A stretch of 64,000 nucleotides of DNA from positions 1-64,000 of the forward strand of contig NZ_ABCT01000010.1 of the NCBI RefSeq assembly GCF_000170915.1, written 5' to 3'. The notes below the pieces were generated by a model that saw nothing but the letters and a program-made list of their open reading frames with translations, was not told where the DNA came from and made no database searches. Shown one piece after another: positions 1-8,588 of this stretch (position 1 is the stretch's first letter; each line of letters begins with the position of its first letter). The stretch is from Limnobacter sp. MED105. GTDB taxonomy: Bacteria > Pseudomonadota > Gammaproteobacteria > Burkholderiales > Burkholderiaceae_B. Made by a program: the position numbers and the translations under genes.

Positions 1-1
1 A

Positions 2-271
2 GCGGCCAAGCTGGTTGAAGAACAAGTATCTGAGAACAACAAAAAATTCGTTGAGCTGTTCGAATCAGCCAGCAAGAATGCACCTGCCGGTTCAGAAAGT
101 GCTGTTGCACTGATGAAATCAGCGATTACTGCAGCAAATACTGCTTACGACAGCGTAAGCAAGGCCACAAAACAAGCTGTTGAAATGGCGGAAGCCAATG
201 TGGAAGCCGCAACCAAGGCAACCATCAAAGCCACCAACACAGCCACTACCAAGGCCCGCAAAGCAGCTTAA
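2..271 (+). CDS. Phasin family protein, 3' end only
   Basis: The window opens inside this gene; 89 residues and a TAA stop are visible. The visible part is alanine- and lysine-rich, amphipathic and helical, with no hydrophobic segment. It ends in an Ala/Thr/Lys-rich tail (AATKATIKATNTATTKARKAA), the usual look of the C-terminal half of phasins, which coat polyhydroxyalkanoate granules. A rho-independent terminator follows directly. The thiolase at 46.8 kb could feed the same polymer, but no PHA synthase is in the window. Family assignment rests on composition and tail style. Confidence 0.75.
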   Translation, partial: AAKLVEEQVSENNKKFVELFESASKNAPAGSESAVALMKSAITAANTAYDSVSKATKQAVEMAEANVEAATKATIKATNTATTKARKAA

Positions 272-323
272 GCCTGTTTTGCCTGTAACGATGTCTCCTC
301 GTTCCTCCTGGAACGAATTCTCA

Positions 324-357
324 AAGCCTGCCCTTAACTGTGGCAGGCTTTTTTTTA
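324..357 (+). terminator. Rho-independent terminator of the phasin gene
   Basis: Stem AAGCCTGCC / GGCAGGCTT (324-332 and 342-350) with a 9-nt loop, followed by a T run to about 356. It lies between the phasin stop and the convergent CinA-like gene. The T run is on the plus strand, so it serves mainly the phasin transcript. Confidence 0.85.
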
Positions 358-367
358 TCTTAAATAC

Positions 368-1150
368 CTAAACCAGCAACTCGACTTTGCACTGCATGGT
401 TTCAAGAATTTTCAGCAATTCGACAAAGGCCTGCGACACCACTTCTTTCTTGTCCGCCCCTCCCCGCGCTTTCACGCCCAATTCGATGTGCCGTGCCATT
501 TTGTTGTCACCCACACTGGGCAAGCTGTATAGCCTGCAATCCGGGTACGCCGCTTCAAGCTGCTCCATGACCGGTGTGATACGCGCTTCGGGCGTGTTGA
601 ACAGCAACAGGGCTTTCTTGTATTCAAGCTCCTGATGATGAAACTGTGGATAAAGCGTATCCAGCACCCACTCGATCATGGGCCAGGCCATGACAGGAAA
701 ACCTGGCACAAAGTGGTGCTGCCCCACGGTAAAGCCGGCAATCCGATTGTAGGGGTTAGGTATCAGGCTTGCACCCGCCGGGAAATCGGCCATGCGCAGG
801 CGAAACTCATCCAGGGGCTGTCCGCTCTCTTCACAACGCTGGCGAATCAAGTCCACAGCACCTTCATGGCGCACAATGGGCAAACCCAAAGCCTGGGCGG
901 CCGCCTGACGGGTGTGATCATCTGGCGTGCCGCCAATGCCCCCGCAACTCAATACGATGTGATCACTGGCGAATGAACGCCTTAAGGTGTCCGTCAAAAA
1001 CTCTCTGTCATCGCCCACCATTTGAACCCAGGACAAATGTAGGCCGCGCGCTGTTAAACGTTCTATAACCGCTGGGATGTGCTTGTCTTGCCGCAAGCCT
1101 GACAAAATTTCGTCGCCCACCACAATCAAGCCTATTTTGGGTACTGCCAT
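368..1150 (-). CDS. CinA/MoaB-type molybdopterin-binding domain protein
   Basis: A 260-residue protein containing only the N-terminal, MoaB/Mog-like half of CinA (competence/damage-inducible protein A). The segment SCGGIGGTPDDHT at residues 68-80 is the family's substrate-binding loop, and GDEILSG near residue 12 is the other conserved motif. The C-terminal nicotinamide-nucleotide amidase domain of full CinA is absent, so this is the short stand-alone version common in proteobacteria. Its substrate is uncertain: a pterin or an ADP-ribose/NAD-like compound. It is the last gene of the hrpA / membrane protein / CinA-like run, 18 nt after its neighbour. Confidence 0.88.
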   Translation of the reverse strand: MAVPKIGLIVVGDEILSGLRQDKHIPAVIERLTARGLHLSWVQMVGDDREFLTDTLRRSFASDHIVLSCGGIGGTPDDHTRQAAAQALGLPIVRHEGAVDLIRQRCEESGQPLDEFRLRMADFPAGASLIPNPYNRIAGFTVGQHHFVPGFPVMAWPMIEWVLDTLYPQFHHQELEYKKALLLFNTPEARITPVMEQLEAAYPDCRLYSLPSVGDNKMARHIELGVKARGGADKKEVVSQAFVELLKILETMQCKVELLV

Positions 1151-1168
1151 TTTTTTGCTCTTTTCTGT

Positions 1169-1933
1169 TTAGTTGGATTCAATCACCGGCATGTCGATCG
1201 TTTTGTCGTTTCGTACCTGCACCAAAGAGCCCATGTAATGGCGGGTGAAGGCCAAAGCCGACATCACAGGCATGATCAGCAATATTGGCGGTATGAAACT
1301 TAAAAAGGCACACACCAGACCAATCAGCCAGGCCGAGGTACTGTCGCGCTTTTTGATTTCTTTCATTTCCAGTTTGGTGGCGTGCCCAGCGAGAGAATCG
1401 AACCGCATCACAGCCATCAACAAATAAGCGGTCAGCAAAATAGGCAACACGAATGCCATGCCGGGGATCAGCCACAGAGGCAATGTGACAACCCATGCAA
1501 TCAGGAAGATCACAACCGCTTTCAAAGTGACCCAAAGGCTCATGACCATGCCGGAATCACCCTTTTTTTCGATGCCCTGGAATTCACGTTCTGTGAGGTA
1601 GTTGACCACGGGTGGCGTGACGTACAAACCTGCCAACAGCACTGCAGAGGTTGCAACAATGGGCCACAACAAGCCAAACACGGCCAATGGGACCAAAATG
1701 AACTTCAGCCAGCCCATGAATGCAGCATCTGTGGCCAAGGCCTCAGCAGAAAAATCAAAGCCCAAATACCCCAAGGCCCAGGTGGCTGCACTGACCAAGG
1801 GATCAATTGACAACCAGATAATCACCAGCCAAAACACAGATGCAATCGCCACAGACACCAAAGTCAACATCAGCATTTTCGGGCGAAATGAATCAACCAG
1901 CGCGTTAAACAGAATGGACATTGCGTTGTTCAT
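1169..1933 (-). CDS. EI24-domain (CysZ-like) integral membrane protein
   Basis: About 254 residues from the ATG at 1933, which has a strong ribosome site (AGGGAAGG) 5-6 nt upstream; a longer in-frame start would run into hrpA. Hydrophobic stretches fall near residues 25-45, 75-115, 145-185 and 215-240, giving four or more membrane segments, with the VTPPVVNYLTEREF signature of EI24-family proteins. Relatives include the sulfate permease CysZ, but many family members have no known substrate, so sulfate transport is only a possibility here. It starts 11 nt after hrpA and is probably co-transcribed with it. Confidence 0.82.
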   Translation of the reverse strand: MNNAMSILFNALVDSFRPKMLMLTLVSVAIASVFWLVIIWLSIDPLVSAATWALGYLGFDFSAEALATDAAFMGWLKFILVPLAVFGLLWPIVATSAVLLAGLYVTPPVVNYLTEREFQGIEKKGDSGMVMSLWVTLKAVVIFLIAWVVTLPLWLIPGMAFVLPILLTAYLLMAVMRFDSLAGHATKLEMKEIKKRDSTSAWLIGLVCAFLSFIPPILLIMPVMSALAFTRHYMGSLVQVRNDKTIDMPVIESN

Positions 1934-1944
1934 AAACCTTCCCT

Positions 1945-4900
1945 TTATTGTTGTCGCCTTGCCATGGTTTCCCATGCTTTTTGCAAACGCTTGACAGACA
2001 CTGGCATTGGCGTACGAAGTTCTTGGGCAAACAGCGAGACCCGCAGTTCCTGGAGTTGCCAGGCAAACTGGCTCAGGCTTTCATCTTCCTGACCCTTCAA
2101 TTGTGAACTGGCACGGACCCAGTGTAATTGAAGATCCATGACATCTTTCATCAACTGCTTATCTCGATCAATTGAATTGCGCACTCGCTCAAGGCGAATT
2201 TGTGCAGCCTTCAAGTAGCGGGGGTAATGGGCCAGCTGCTCCCAGGGCTTTTTAAGCAAGAAGCCTTTCGGCAGCAACCAGTTCAACTGGTTTTGAATGT
2301 CGGCAACGCACTCGGGAAATGATTTTGACAATGCCTGAAGTTTTTTGCTGAGCGCACTGTATTCATTCAACACAGTCAACAGAACTTTTCCGATTTCCTG
2401 GGCAATCAGGTTCATCCTGCTTCGCGCTTCCTGCGCCTTGGTGTTGAACTCATCTTGCGTAGTGGGCAAGCCTGTAGCAAGCGCACTTCGCATCAAGGTT
2501 AGCTTGATCCACTGCTGCTGAAGTTCTTCCGATGAACCCAAAGGCATGTACAACATGGCCACTTTCTGAAAATCAATCAAGTTCTTGGTCAGGTACTTCA
2601 AAGGCTCTTTCAAGGCAATGTTGAACAAGCGCAGTACACCGTCAAGATGCACTTTGCGGGCAAGCGCTTCTTCATCGAATACTTCGACAATGCAATGGTC
2701 CCCCATGTCTTTAAGGGCTGGATAACCGAAAAACGTTTGGCCTCCACGCTTGATCTCGAGCATATCGGGCAAGCTACCAAAGCTCCAGTCGGTGATCGGC
2801 TGATCGTTGAACGCACTGGAGCTGGCTGAATTGGATGGCTTTGTTGTAGAAGCTTGTGAAGCGCCGCCAACAGTGGCCCCCACCTGGGCACGCACCTGCT
2901 CCACCACATCGGAGCTTTTAAAACTTTCTTGTGCTTTGCGGCCCCATTCAGCCCTCAGGGCCGACAAGCTGCGTTGCATATCAAGCTGACGCCCGTGCTC
3001 GTCCACCAATTTGAAGTTCATGAAATGGTGTGGCGGTAAGGTTTCGATCCGGAAGTCGCTCAAGAGTGGCCGGGCCGGCGTTTCACTGGCCACAAAATCG
3101 CGAAGGCGTTCCAGAAGCGGCTTTTCATAAAGCGTTGAATCAAAATGCGCTTGGGCAAACTTTTCCGCAAATTGCGGTACTGGTACACAGTGACGGCGAA
3201 GCTTCTGCGGCAAACTTTTCAATAACAGAAGGGCTTTCTCTTTCAGCATTCCGGGCACTAGCCATTCTGTACGACCCACATTCACTTGATTCAGCAGCAT
3301 CAGGGGAATAGTCAAGGTGACGCCATCGCGGGGGCTACCGGGTTCAAAGTGATAACTCAGGTCAAAGGCCAAGCCTCCCATTTCAAGCTTCTTGGGATAA
3401 AACTCGGTGGTAATGTCACCGGCCTTCTTGCTGAGCAGGTCTTGCTTGTTCAGGTACAGCGCAGCAAGGTCTTCTTTGCTGGCTTGTTTGGCCCAGTTTT
3501 CCAGGGTTTGCTGGTTGTAAACTCCTGCAGGCAGTTTGTCATCGTAGAACTGGGCAATCAGCGCCTCATCTACCAAAATATCCTGGCGGCGGGCCTTGTG
3601 CTCCAGCTTTTCAAGGTCTTCAACCAGCTTGCGGTTGTGTACATAAAAAGGCACATTCGTTTTTACTTGCCCAGGCACCAATCCTTCATGAATCATCAAC
3701 CTGCGCGCATCGGCCTGGTTGAACCTGGCCAGGCTCACACGGCGCTGAGAGTAAATCGGCAAACCATAAATGGTGCCTGTTTCCAGGGCGACCGCTTGGC
3801 CAGATCCCTTCTCCCAATGCGGATTGTTGTGGTTGCGTTTGACAAGGTGTGCACCCACCTTCTCGATCCAGTCCGGTTGAATTTTGGCCACACTGCGGGC
3901 ATACAACCTGGTGGTTTCAACCAGTTCAGCAGCCATGATCCACTTGCCGCCTTTCTTGAACAGGTTCGATCCCGGATGAATTGAAAACTTAATGCTTCGT
4001 GCCCCCAGGTAAACCGGATCCGTTTCGTGCTTCAAACCGATGTTGCCCAACAAACCAGCCATCAGGGCCATATGAATTTGATCGTATTCCGCCGCCTTGG
4101 TATTCAAAACCCACTTTTGATCTTTCACCATGGCGGTAAGCTGCTGGTGAACTTCGCCCCACTCGCGCAGGCGGTTGGCAGACAAATATTTGCGTTGTAG
4201 CGTGTTCTTAATTTCTCTATTCGTTAAATTTTGTTCTTTTAAATTAAAGTAATACTTCCATAACTTAAGAAACGACATGAAATCGGACTCTGTGTCGTCG
4301 AACTGCTGCTGAGCGTTGTCTGCAGCTTCTTGCGCGTCAATTGGGCGATCACGCGGATCCTGAATCGACAAGGCCGCAGCCAACACCAGCAATTCATTCA
4401 GGCAGCCCCGCTGACTGGCTTCAAACAGCATTCGGGCAATTCTGGGGTCCAGTGGCAACTTGGCCAGCGCACGGCCTATTTTGGTCAATTGCCCGGCATC
4501 GTCCAAGGCATTCAACTCGCTGAGCAGTTGATAACCGTCGGCGATTGCGCGCCCCATTGGGCGTTGAAGGAAAGGAAAATCCTCCACCTCGGTTAAATGC
4601 AGGCTTTTCATCCGCAAAATGACAGACGCCAACGAAGAACGAAGGATCTCAGGATCGGTGTAATCGGTGCGACCCGCAAAATCTGCTTCTGCATACAAGC
4701 GAATACAGACACCATTGGCCACTCGACCACAACGCCCCGCCCGCTGATTGGCCGACGCCTTTGAAATTCGCTCTACCTGCAACATTTCAACTTTGTTGCG
4801 GTAGCTGTAGCGTTTCACTCGAGCCACGCCTGAATCAATTACATAGCGAATGCCGGGAACGGTTAGGGAAGTTTCCGCGACGTTGGTGGACAACACAATC

Positions 4901-5814
4901 CGCCGCCGGCCACTGGGCTTGAAAATGCGCTCTTGCTCTTGTGCGGTCAGTCTTGCAAACAGGGGCAAAACTTCCAGCGTTTGCCGCACGTTCTTGCCCA
5001 GAAAATTTGCCATGTCGCGAATTTCACGCTCACCAGGCAGGAACATCAATATGTCGCCTTGTCCCTCACGGCAAAGTTCTTCTACAGCATCGAGTGTGGC
5101 TGCCTGAAAAGCATCTTCATCCACTTCATCGGCCGGGTTAACCGGTGCATTTTTTCGGCGACTGGTGTCGAAATCGTTGGGGTCTTTGTAACGAACTTCG
5201 ACCGGATAAAGGCGGCCAGACACTTCGATCACCGGAGCGGGCTTGCCCTGGGCATTTTCAAAATGTTTGGAGAAACGCTCGGCGTCGATGGTGGCGGAAG
5301 TCACAATCAACTTCAAATCGGGCCGCTTGGTGAGCACCTCTTTGAGATAGCCCAACAAAAAATCAATATTCAGGCTACGCTCGTGCGCTTCGTCAATAAT
5401 GATGGTGTCGTACTTCTTGAACAGCGGATCGGTCTGGCTTTCAGCCAGCAAAATACCGTCGGTGACCAATTTCACTGCGGTGTTGGCATTGGATTGATCT
5501 TGAAACCGGATTTTAAAACCCACCCATTGCCCAAGTTCGGAATTCAATTCCTGCGCAATCCGCTTGGCCGTGGCGGTCGCTGCCAGGCGACGGGGCTGCG
5601 TATGAACAATGCTTTGGCCTTTCAGCCCTCGCCCCAGTTCCAGGCACATTTTCGGCAACTGCGTGGTTTTACCGGAACCAGTTTCGCCGCACACAATGAC
5701 CACCTGGTTCGAGGCAATCAGCGCCTTGATTTCTTCACGACGCTGGGAAACCGGCAGCTCTTCGGGGTATCGAATCTCGGGTAGGGACTGGAGGGTTTGT
5801 TCTTTTGACAACAC
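1945..5814 (-). CDS. hrpA: ATP-dependent RNA helicase HrpA
   Basis: 1289 residues, the normal size for HrpA, a DEAH-box helicase linked in E. coli to mRNA processing and rescue of stalled ribosomes. Walker A is GETGSGKTT at residues 43-51, the DEAH box at 141-144, the SAT motif is in LIVTSATIDAERF, and the QRAGRCGR helicase motif VI is near residue 360. Helicase-associated, OB-fold and the long HrpA-specific C-terminal domains (DUF3418 type) follow. The start is a GTG (GTG TTG TCA). It is divergent from argA across about 150 bp and heads a three-gene minus-strand unit. Confidence 0.96.
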   Translation of the reverse strand: MLSKEQTLQSLPEIRYPEELPVSQRREEIKALIASNQVVIVCGETGSGKTTQLPKMCLELGRGLKGQSIVHTQPRRLAATATAKRIAQELNSELGQWVGFKIRFQDQSNANTAVKLVTDGILLAESQTDPLFKKYDTIIIDEAHERSLNIDFLLGYLKEVLTKRPDLKLIVTSATIDAERFSKHFENAQGKPAPVIEVSGRLYPVEVRYKDPNDFDTSRRKNAPVNPADEVDEDAFQAATLDAVEELCREGQGDILMFLPGEREIRDMANFLGKNVRQTLEVLPLFARLTAQEQERIFKPSGRRRIVLSTNVAETSLTVPGIRYVIDSGVARVKRYSYRNKVEMLQVERISKASANQRAGRCGRVANGVCIRLYAEADFAGRTDYTDPEILRSSLASVILRMKSLHLTEVEDFPFLQRPMGRAIADGYQLLSELNALDDAGQLTKIGRALAKLPLDPRIARMLFEASQRGCLNELLVLAAALSIQDPRDRPIDAQEAADNAQQQFDDTESDFMSFLKLWKYYFNLKEQNLTNREIKNTLQRKYLSANRLREWGEVHQQLTAMVKDQKWVLNTKAAEYDQIHMALMAGLLGNIGLKHETDPVYLGARSIKFSIHPGSNLFKKGGKWIMAAELVETTRLYARSVAKIQPDWIEKVGAHLVKRNHNNPHWEKGSGQAVALETGTIYGLPIYSQRRVSLARFNQADARRLMIHEGLVPGQVKTNVPFYVHNRKLVEDLEKLEHKARRQDILVDEALIAQFYDDKLPAGVYNQQTLENWAKQASKEDLAALYLNKQDLLSKKAGDITTEFYPKKLEMGGLAFDLSYHFEPGSPRDGVTLTIPLMLLNQVNVGRTEWLVPGMLKEKALLLLKSLPQKLRRHCVPVPQFAEKFAQAHFDSTLYEKPLLERLRDFVASETPARPLLSDFRIETLPPHHFMNFKLVDEHGRQLDMQRSLSALRAEWGRKAQESFKSSDVVEQVRAQVGATVGGASQASTTKPSNSASSSAFNDQPITDWSFGSLPDMLEIKRGGQTFFGYPALKDMGDHCIVEVFDEEALARKVHLDGVLRLFNIALKEPLKYLTKNLIDFQKVAMLYMPLGSSEELQQQWIKLTLMRSALATGLPTTQDEFNTKAQEARSRMNLIAQEIGKVLLTVLNEYSALSKKLQALSKSFPECVADIQNQLNWLLPKGFLLKKPWEQLAHYPRYLKAAQIRLERVRNSIDRDKQLMKDVMDLQLHWVRASSQLKGQEDESLSQFAWQLQELRVSLFAQELRTPMPVSVKRLQKAWETMARRQQ

Positions 5815-5871
5815 AAATGACCAATATTGGGTTCAAATTCCGATCAAATCGGGGAAATACAGTGCGAAGGC

Positions 5872-5899
5872 TGGACTACGCACAATCGGAAATTATAAT
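5872..5899 (+). promoter_or_regulatory. Candidate sigma-70 promoter for argA
   Basis: A perfect -10 hexamer TATAAT at 5894-5899 is preceded by TGGACT at 5872-5877 (4 of 6 to TTGACA) with a 16-nt spacer, inside the 150-bp hrpA/argA divergent gap. A small palindrome CCGAT-caa-ATCGG lies just upstream (5840-5852). Confidence 0.45.
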
Positions 5900-5964
5900 C
5901 AATCGAACGAGCGGCCGCGGCTGCCCACAGTGTATTCCCTTTTTTCAGGACAGCCCCAAAGCCA

Positions 5965-7305
5965 ATGAGTAACGCCCCCAGCAACGACGACCTTTCCATG
6001 AACAGCCAAACCTTTGTTCAATGGCTGAGAACTGTTGCGCCTTACATTCATGCCTTTCGAGGTAAAACTTTCGTGGTGGCTGTTGATGGTGAGTTGGCCC
6101 ATCAAGGCTATCTGAATTCATTGGCTCAGGATTTGTCGCTGTTGCACGCCATGGGCATGCGCATTGTCTTGGTGTGTGGCTCTCGCCCACAGGTTGAAGA
6201 ACAACTGGCCTTGCGCAATATTCAACCTGCCTTTCACAAGGGCTGGCGAATTACCGACAAAGGTGCACTTGAATGCGCGAAAGAAGCCGCTGGTGAATTG
6301 CGGCTGGACATCGAGGCTGCTTTTTCACAGGGTTTGCCCAACACACCCATGGCGCATTCATCCATGCGCGTTATTTCGGGCAACTTCATCACGGCTCGCC
6401 CCATGGGCATTCTGGATGGCGTGGATTTACAGCACACCGGTCTGGTTCGAAAAATTGATGTCACCGCCATTCAGATGAGCTTGAACAGCAGTGCAATAGT
6501 GTTGCTGTCGACCATCGGCTTCTCGCCCACGGGCGAGGCATTCAACCTGAGCATGGAAGACGTTGCAACCAGCACTGCGCGCGCGATCAAGGCTGACAAG
6601 CTGATTTTCGTAAGCCAGATCGAAGGCATATTTGACAAAAGCGGCAAGCTACTGGAAGAGCTTGAGCTGGATCGGGCGCGTGAAATCATGCTTCAGCATG
6701 ACCTGCCAGAACTAACCAAAGACTATCTTGAATGCTGCATTCTGGCAGTGCAAGGTGGCGTGGGACGCGCGCACATTGTGCCGCTGAACCTGGACGGCGG
6801 TGTGATGCTGGAATTGTTCTCGCACGACGGCGTAGGCACCATGGTTTCAGAAGAAAACCTGGAAAGTTTGCGCCAGGCGACACTGGATGATTCGGGCGGT
6901 ATCAAAACCCTGATTGAACCCCTCGAAATGGCTGGCGTATTGGTGCGCCGTGGTCGTGACCGTATTGAACGCGACATCGATCACTTTATTGTGCTGGAAC
7001 ACGATGGTATTTTGTGGGGCTGTGCTGCCATGTACCCTTACCAAGCGGAGGGTTTGGCTGAACTGGCTTGCCTCGTGGTGCATCCCTCTTGGCAAGGCAC
7101 GGGTGATGGCGAGCGTTTGCTCAAGAAAATTGAACACGATGCACGCAAACAAGGCTTGAAACAGTTGTTTGTGCTGACCACGCAAACGTCGCATTTCTTC
7201 TTGAAACGTGGTTTTGTGGTGGGCGACATTGACAAACTCCCCATTGAGCGCAAGCGCCTTTACGACTGGAATAGAAAGTCGCAAATCATGATTAAAACGT
7301 TGTGA
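5965..7305 (+). CDS. argA: Amino-acid N-acetyltransferase (N-acetylglutamate synthase)
   Basis: 446 residues with the classical ArgA layout: an amino-acid-kinase-like domain (about 25-290) followed by a GNAT acetyltransferase domain (about 300-446). Conserved blocks include ISGNFITARPMG, GEAFNLS, the hinge LIEPLEMAGVLVRR and the C-terminal FFLKRGF. It makes N-acetylglutamate from glutamate and acetyl-CoA, the first step of arginine synthesis, and is normally inhibited by arginine through the kinase-like domain. A second in-frame ATG lies at 5998; neither has a strong ribosome site, so the start is uncertain by 11 residues. Confidence 0.95.
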   Translation: MSNAPSNDDLSMNSQTFVQWLRTVAPYIHAFRGKTFVVAVDGELAHQGYLNSLAQDLSLLHAMGMRIVLVCGSRPQVEEQLALRNIQPAFHKGWRITDKGALECAKEAAGELRLDIEAAFSQGLPNTPMAHSSMRVISGNFITARPMGILDGVDLQHTGLVRKIDVTAIQMSLNSSAIVLLSTIGFSPTGEAFNLSMEDVATSTARAIKADKLIFVSQIEGIFDKSGKLLEELELDRAREIMLQHDLPELTKDYLECCILAVQGGVGRAHIVPLNLDGGVMLELFSHDGVGTMVSEENLESLRQATLDDSGGIKTLIEPLEMAGVLVRRGRDRIERDIDHFIVLEHDGILWGCAAMYPYQAEGLAELACLVVHPSWQGTGDGERLLKKIEHDARKQGLKQLFVLTTQTSHFFLKRGFVVGDIDKLPIERKRLYDWNRKSQIMIKTL

Positions 7306-7327
7306 TCAGGCGAACAAGGCGTGCAAC

Positions 7328-8536
7328 ATGAGTACCTTCAAACACAAGCCACCGGCACACGGTCCAAGCACTGAAATCATTCACTCCAAGCCGGTCAGTC
7401 ACGATGGCTTCGCTGCATTGCCTGTGCCCGTATACCGGGGTTCCAGCACGTTTTTTGAGAACACCGCAGCACAACGCGCAACCGTCAACCCTATCGGGCT
7501 GGACTACAGCTATGGCTTGCACGGCAACCCCACGCAGTACACGCTTGCCAAGAAACTGGCCGAAATAGAAGGCGCCACACATGCGCTGGTGTGCCCTTCC
7601 GGGCTGACCGGCATTGCACTGGTGGCCCAAGCCTGCCTGAAAAGCGGTGACCACTGGCTGATTCCTGAAAATGTATACGGCCCGGTACAAGCTCTGGCCA
7701 GAAACCTGTATGCAGACTATGGCGTGGAGTTTTCCGAGTACGACCCCTGCAACGCAGCCAGTGTGAAGGCAGGCTTGCGCACCAACACCACCCTGGTATG
7801 GACAGAAGCGCCTGGCTCGCTGACCTTCGAAGTGCCCGATTTGCAAGCCATTGTTGCACTGGCGAAACCCCATGGAGCACGAACAGGTATCGACAACACA
7901 TGGGCCGCTGGAATTGCCTACAAACCTTTCGAACACGGTTTTGACTTCAGTGTGCAGGCCTTGACCAAATACCAGTGTGGCCACGCCGATGTATTGATGG
8001 GTGCCGTGTTGAGTAACAACACGAAAGCTTTTGCAGATTTGGAACGGAAAAACCGGATATTGGGCCTTGGCGTTTCACCTGCCGATTGCGACCTGGTGTT
8101 GCGGGGGCTACTCACCCTGCACCTACGTTACAGGCAACAGGCCAAAAACGGTTTGCAAGTGGCCACTGCCTTAAAGGCACACCCGGCAGTTGCGAGGGTG
8201 CTTCACCCTGAGTTTCCGGAGTGCCCAGGCCATACGTTCTACAAACGAGATTTCAATGGATTTGCCAGTATTTTCTCGGTGGTATTGAAATCGGAGTACA
8301 CCGATGAACAAGCCTGCGCCATCATCGACCGGCTCCGATTATTCAAGATTGCCTATTCATGGGGTGGACCAGAAAGTTTGGGCTTGGTGGTGAACGTACC
8401 CGACAGCCGCAGACGCCACTTGACAGATTCTATGGGAACTTGTGGGCCGATTCTTCGACTGGCGATTGGCCTTGAAGAACCGGCTGATTTGATTGCCGAT
8501 TTAATGCAAGCACTTGGTGGTGAAAACCGAGAGTAA
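7328..8536 (+). CDS. metC: Cystathionine beta-lyase
   Basis: 402 residues of the Cys/Met-metabolism PLP enzyme family. The PLP lysine is K214 in QALTKYQCGH, the arrangement that distinguishes MetC-type lyases from MetB synthases. SGLTGIAL (91-98) is the phosphate-binding region, and the C-terminal SWGGPESL and LRLAIGLEEPADL match family ends. It cleaves cystathionine to homocysteine, pyruvate and ammonia, feeding the methionine synthase encoded at 44-47 kb. The ATG lies 22 nt after argA, with AAGG 8 nt upstream, so the two may share a transcript. Confidence 0.93.
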   Translation: MSTFKHKPPAHGPSTEIIHSKPVSHDGFAALPVPVYRGSSTFFENTAAQRATVNPIGLDYSYGLHGNPTQYTLAKKLAEIEGATHALVCPSGLTGIALVAQACLKSGDHWLIPENVYGPVQALARNLYADYGVEFSEYDPCNAASVKAGLRTNTTLVWTEAPGSLTFEVPDLQAIVALAKPHGARTGIDNTWAAGIAYKPFEHGFDFSVQALTKYQCGHADVLMGAVLSNNTKAFADLERKNRILGLGVSPADCDLVLRGLLTLHLRYRQQAKNGLQVATALKAHPAVARVLHPEFPECPGHTFYKRDFNGFASIFSVVLKSEYTDEQACAIIDRLRLFKIAYSWGGPESLGLVVNVPDSRRRHLTDSMGTCGPILRLAIGLEEPADLIADLMQALGGENRE

Positions 8537-8588
8537 CTGAAGTTCGATGAACGACGCGCTGCGGCCAGCAACGCGCCCTTGAAAACTT

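Noticed and set aside
4933-5784. 283-residue open frame opposite hrpA
   Set aside because: It is a shadow of the DEAH helicase core, whose motifs are clear on the minus strand.
5829-5843. GGGTTCAAATTCC resembles a tRNA T-loop
   Set aside because: No D-arm, anticodon arm or acceptor stem surrounds it; it lies at the hrpA 5' end and is chance.
8537-8588. GC-rich inverted sequence between metC and the decarboxylase as a terminator
   Set aside because: The stem is short and interrupted and no clear T run follows on either strand.
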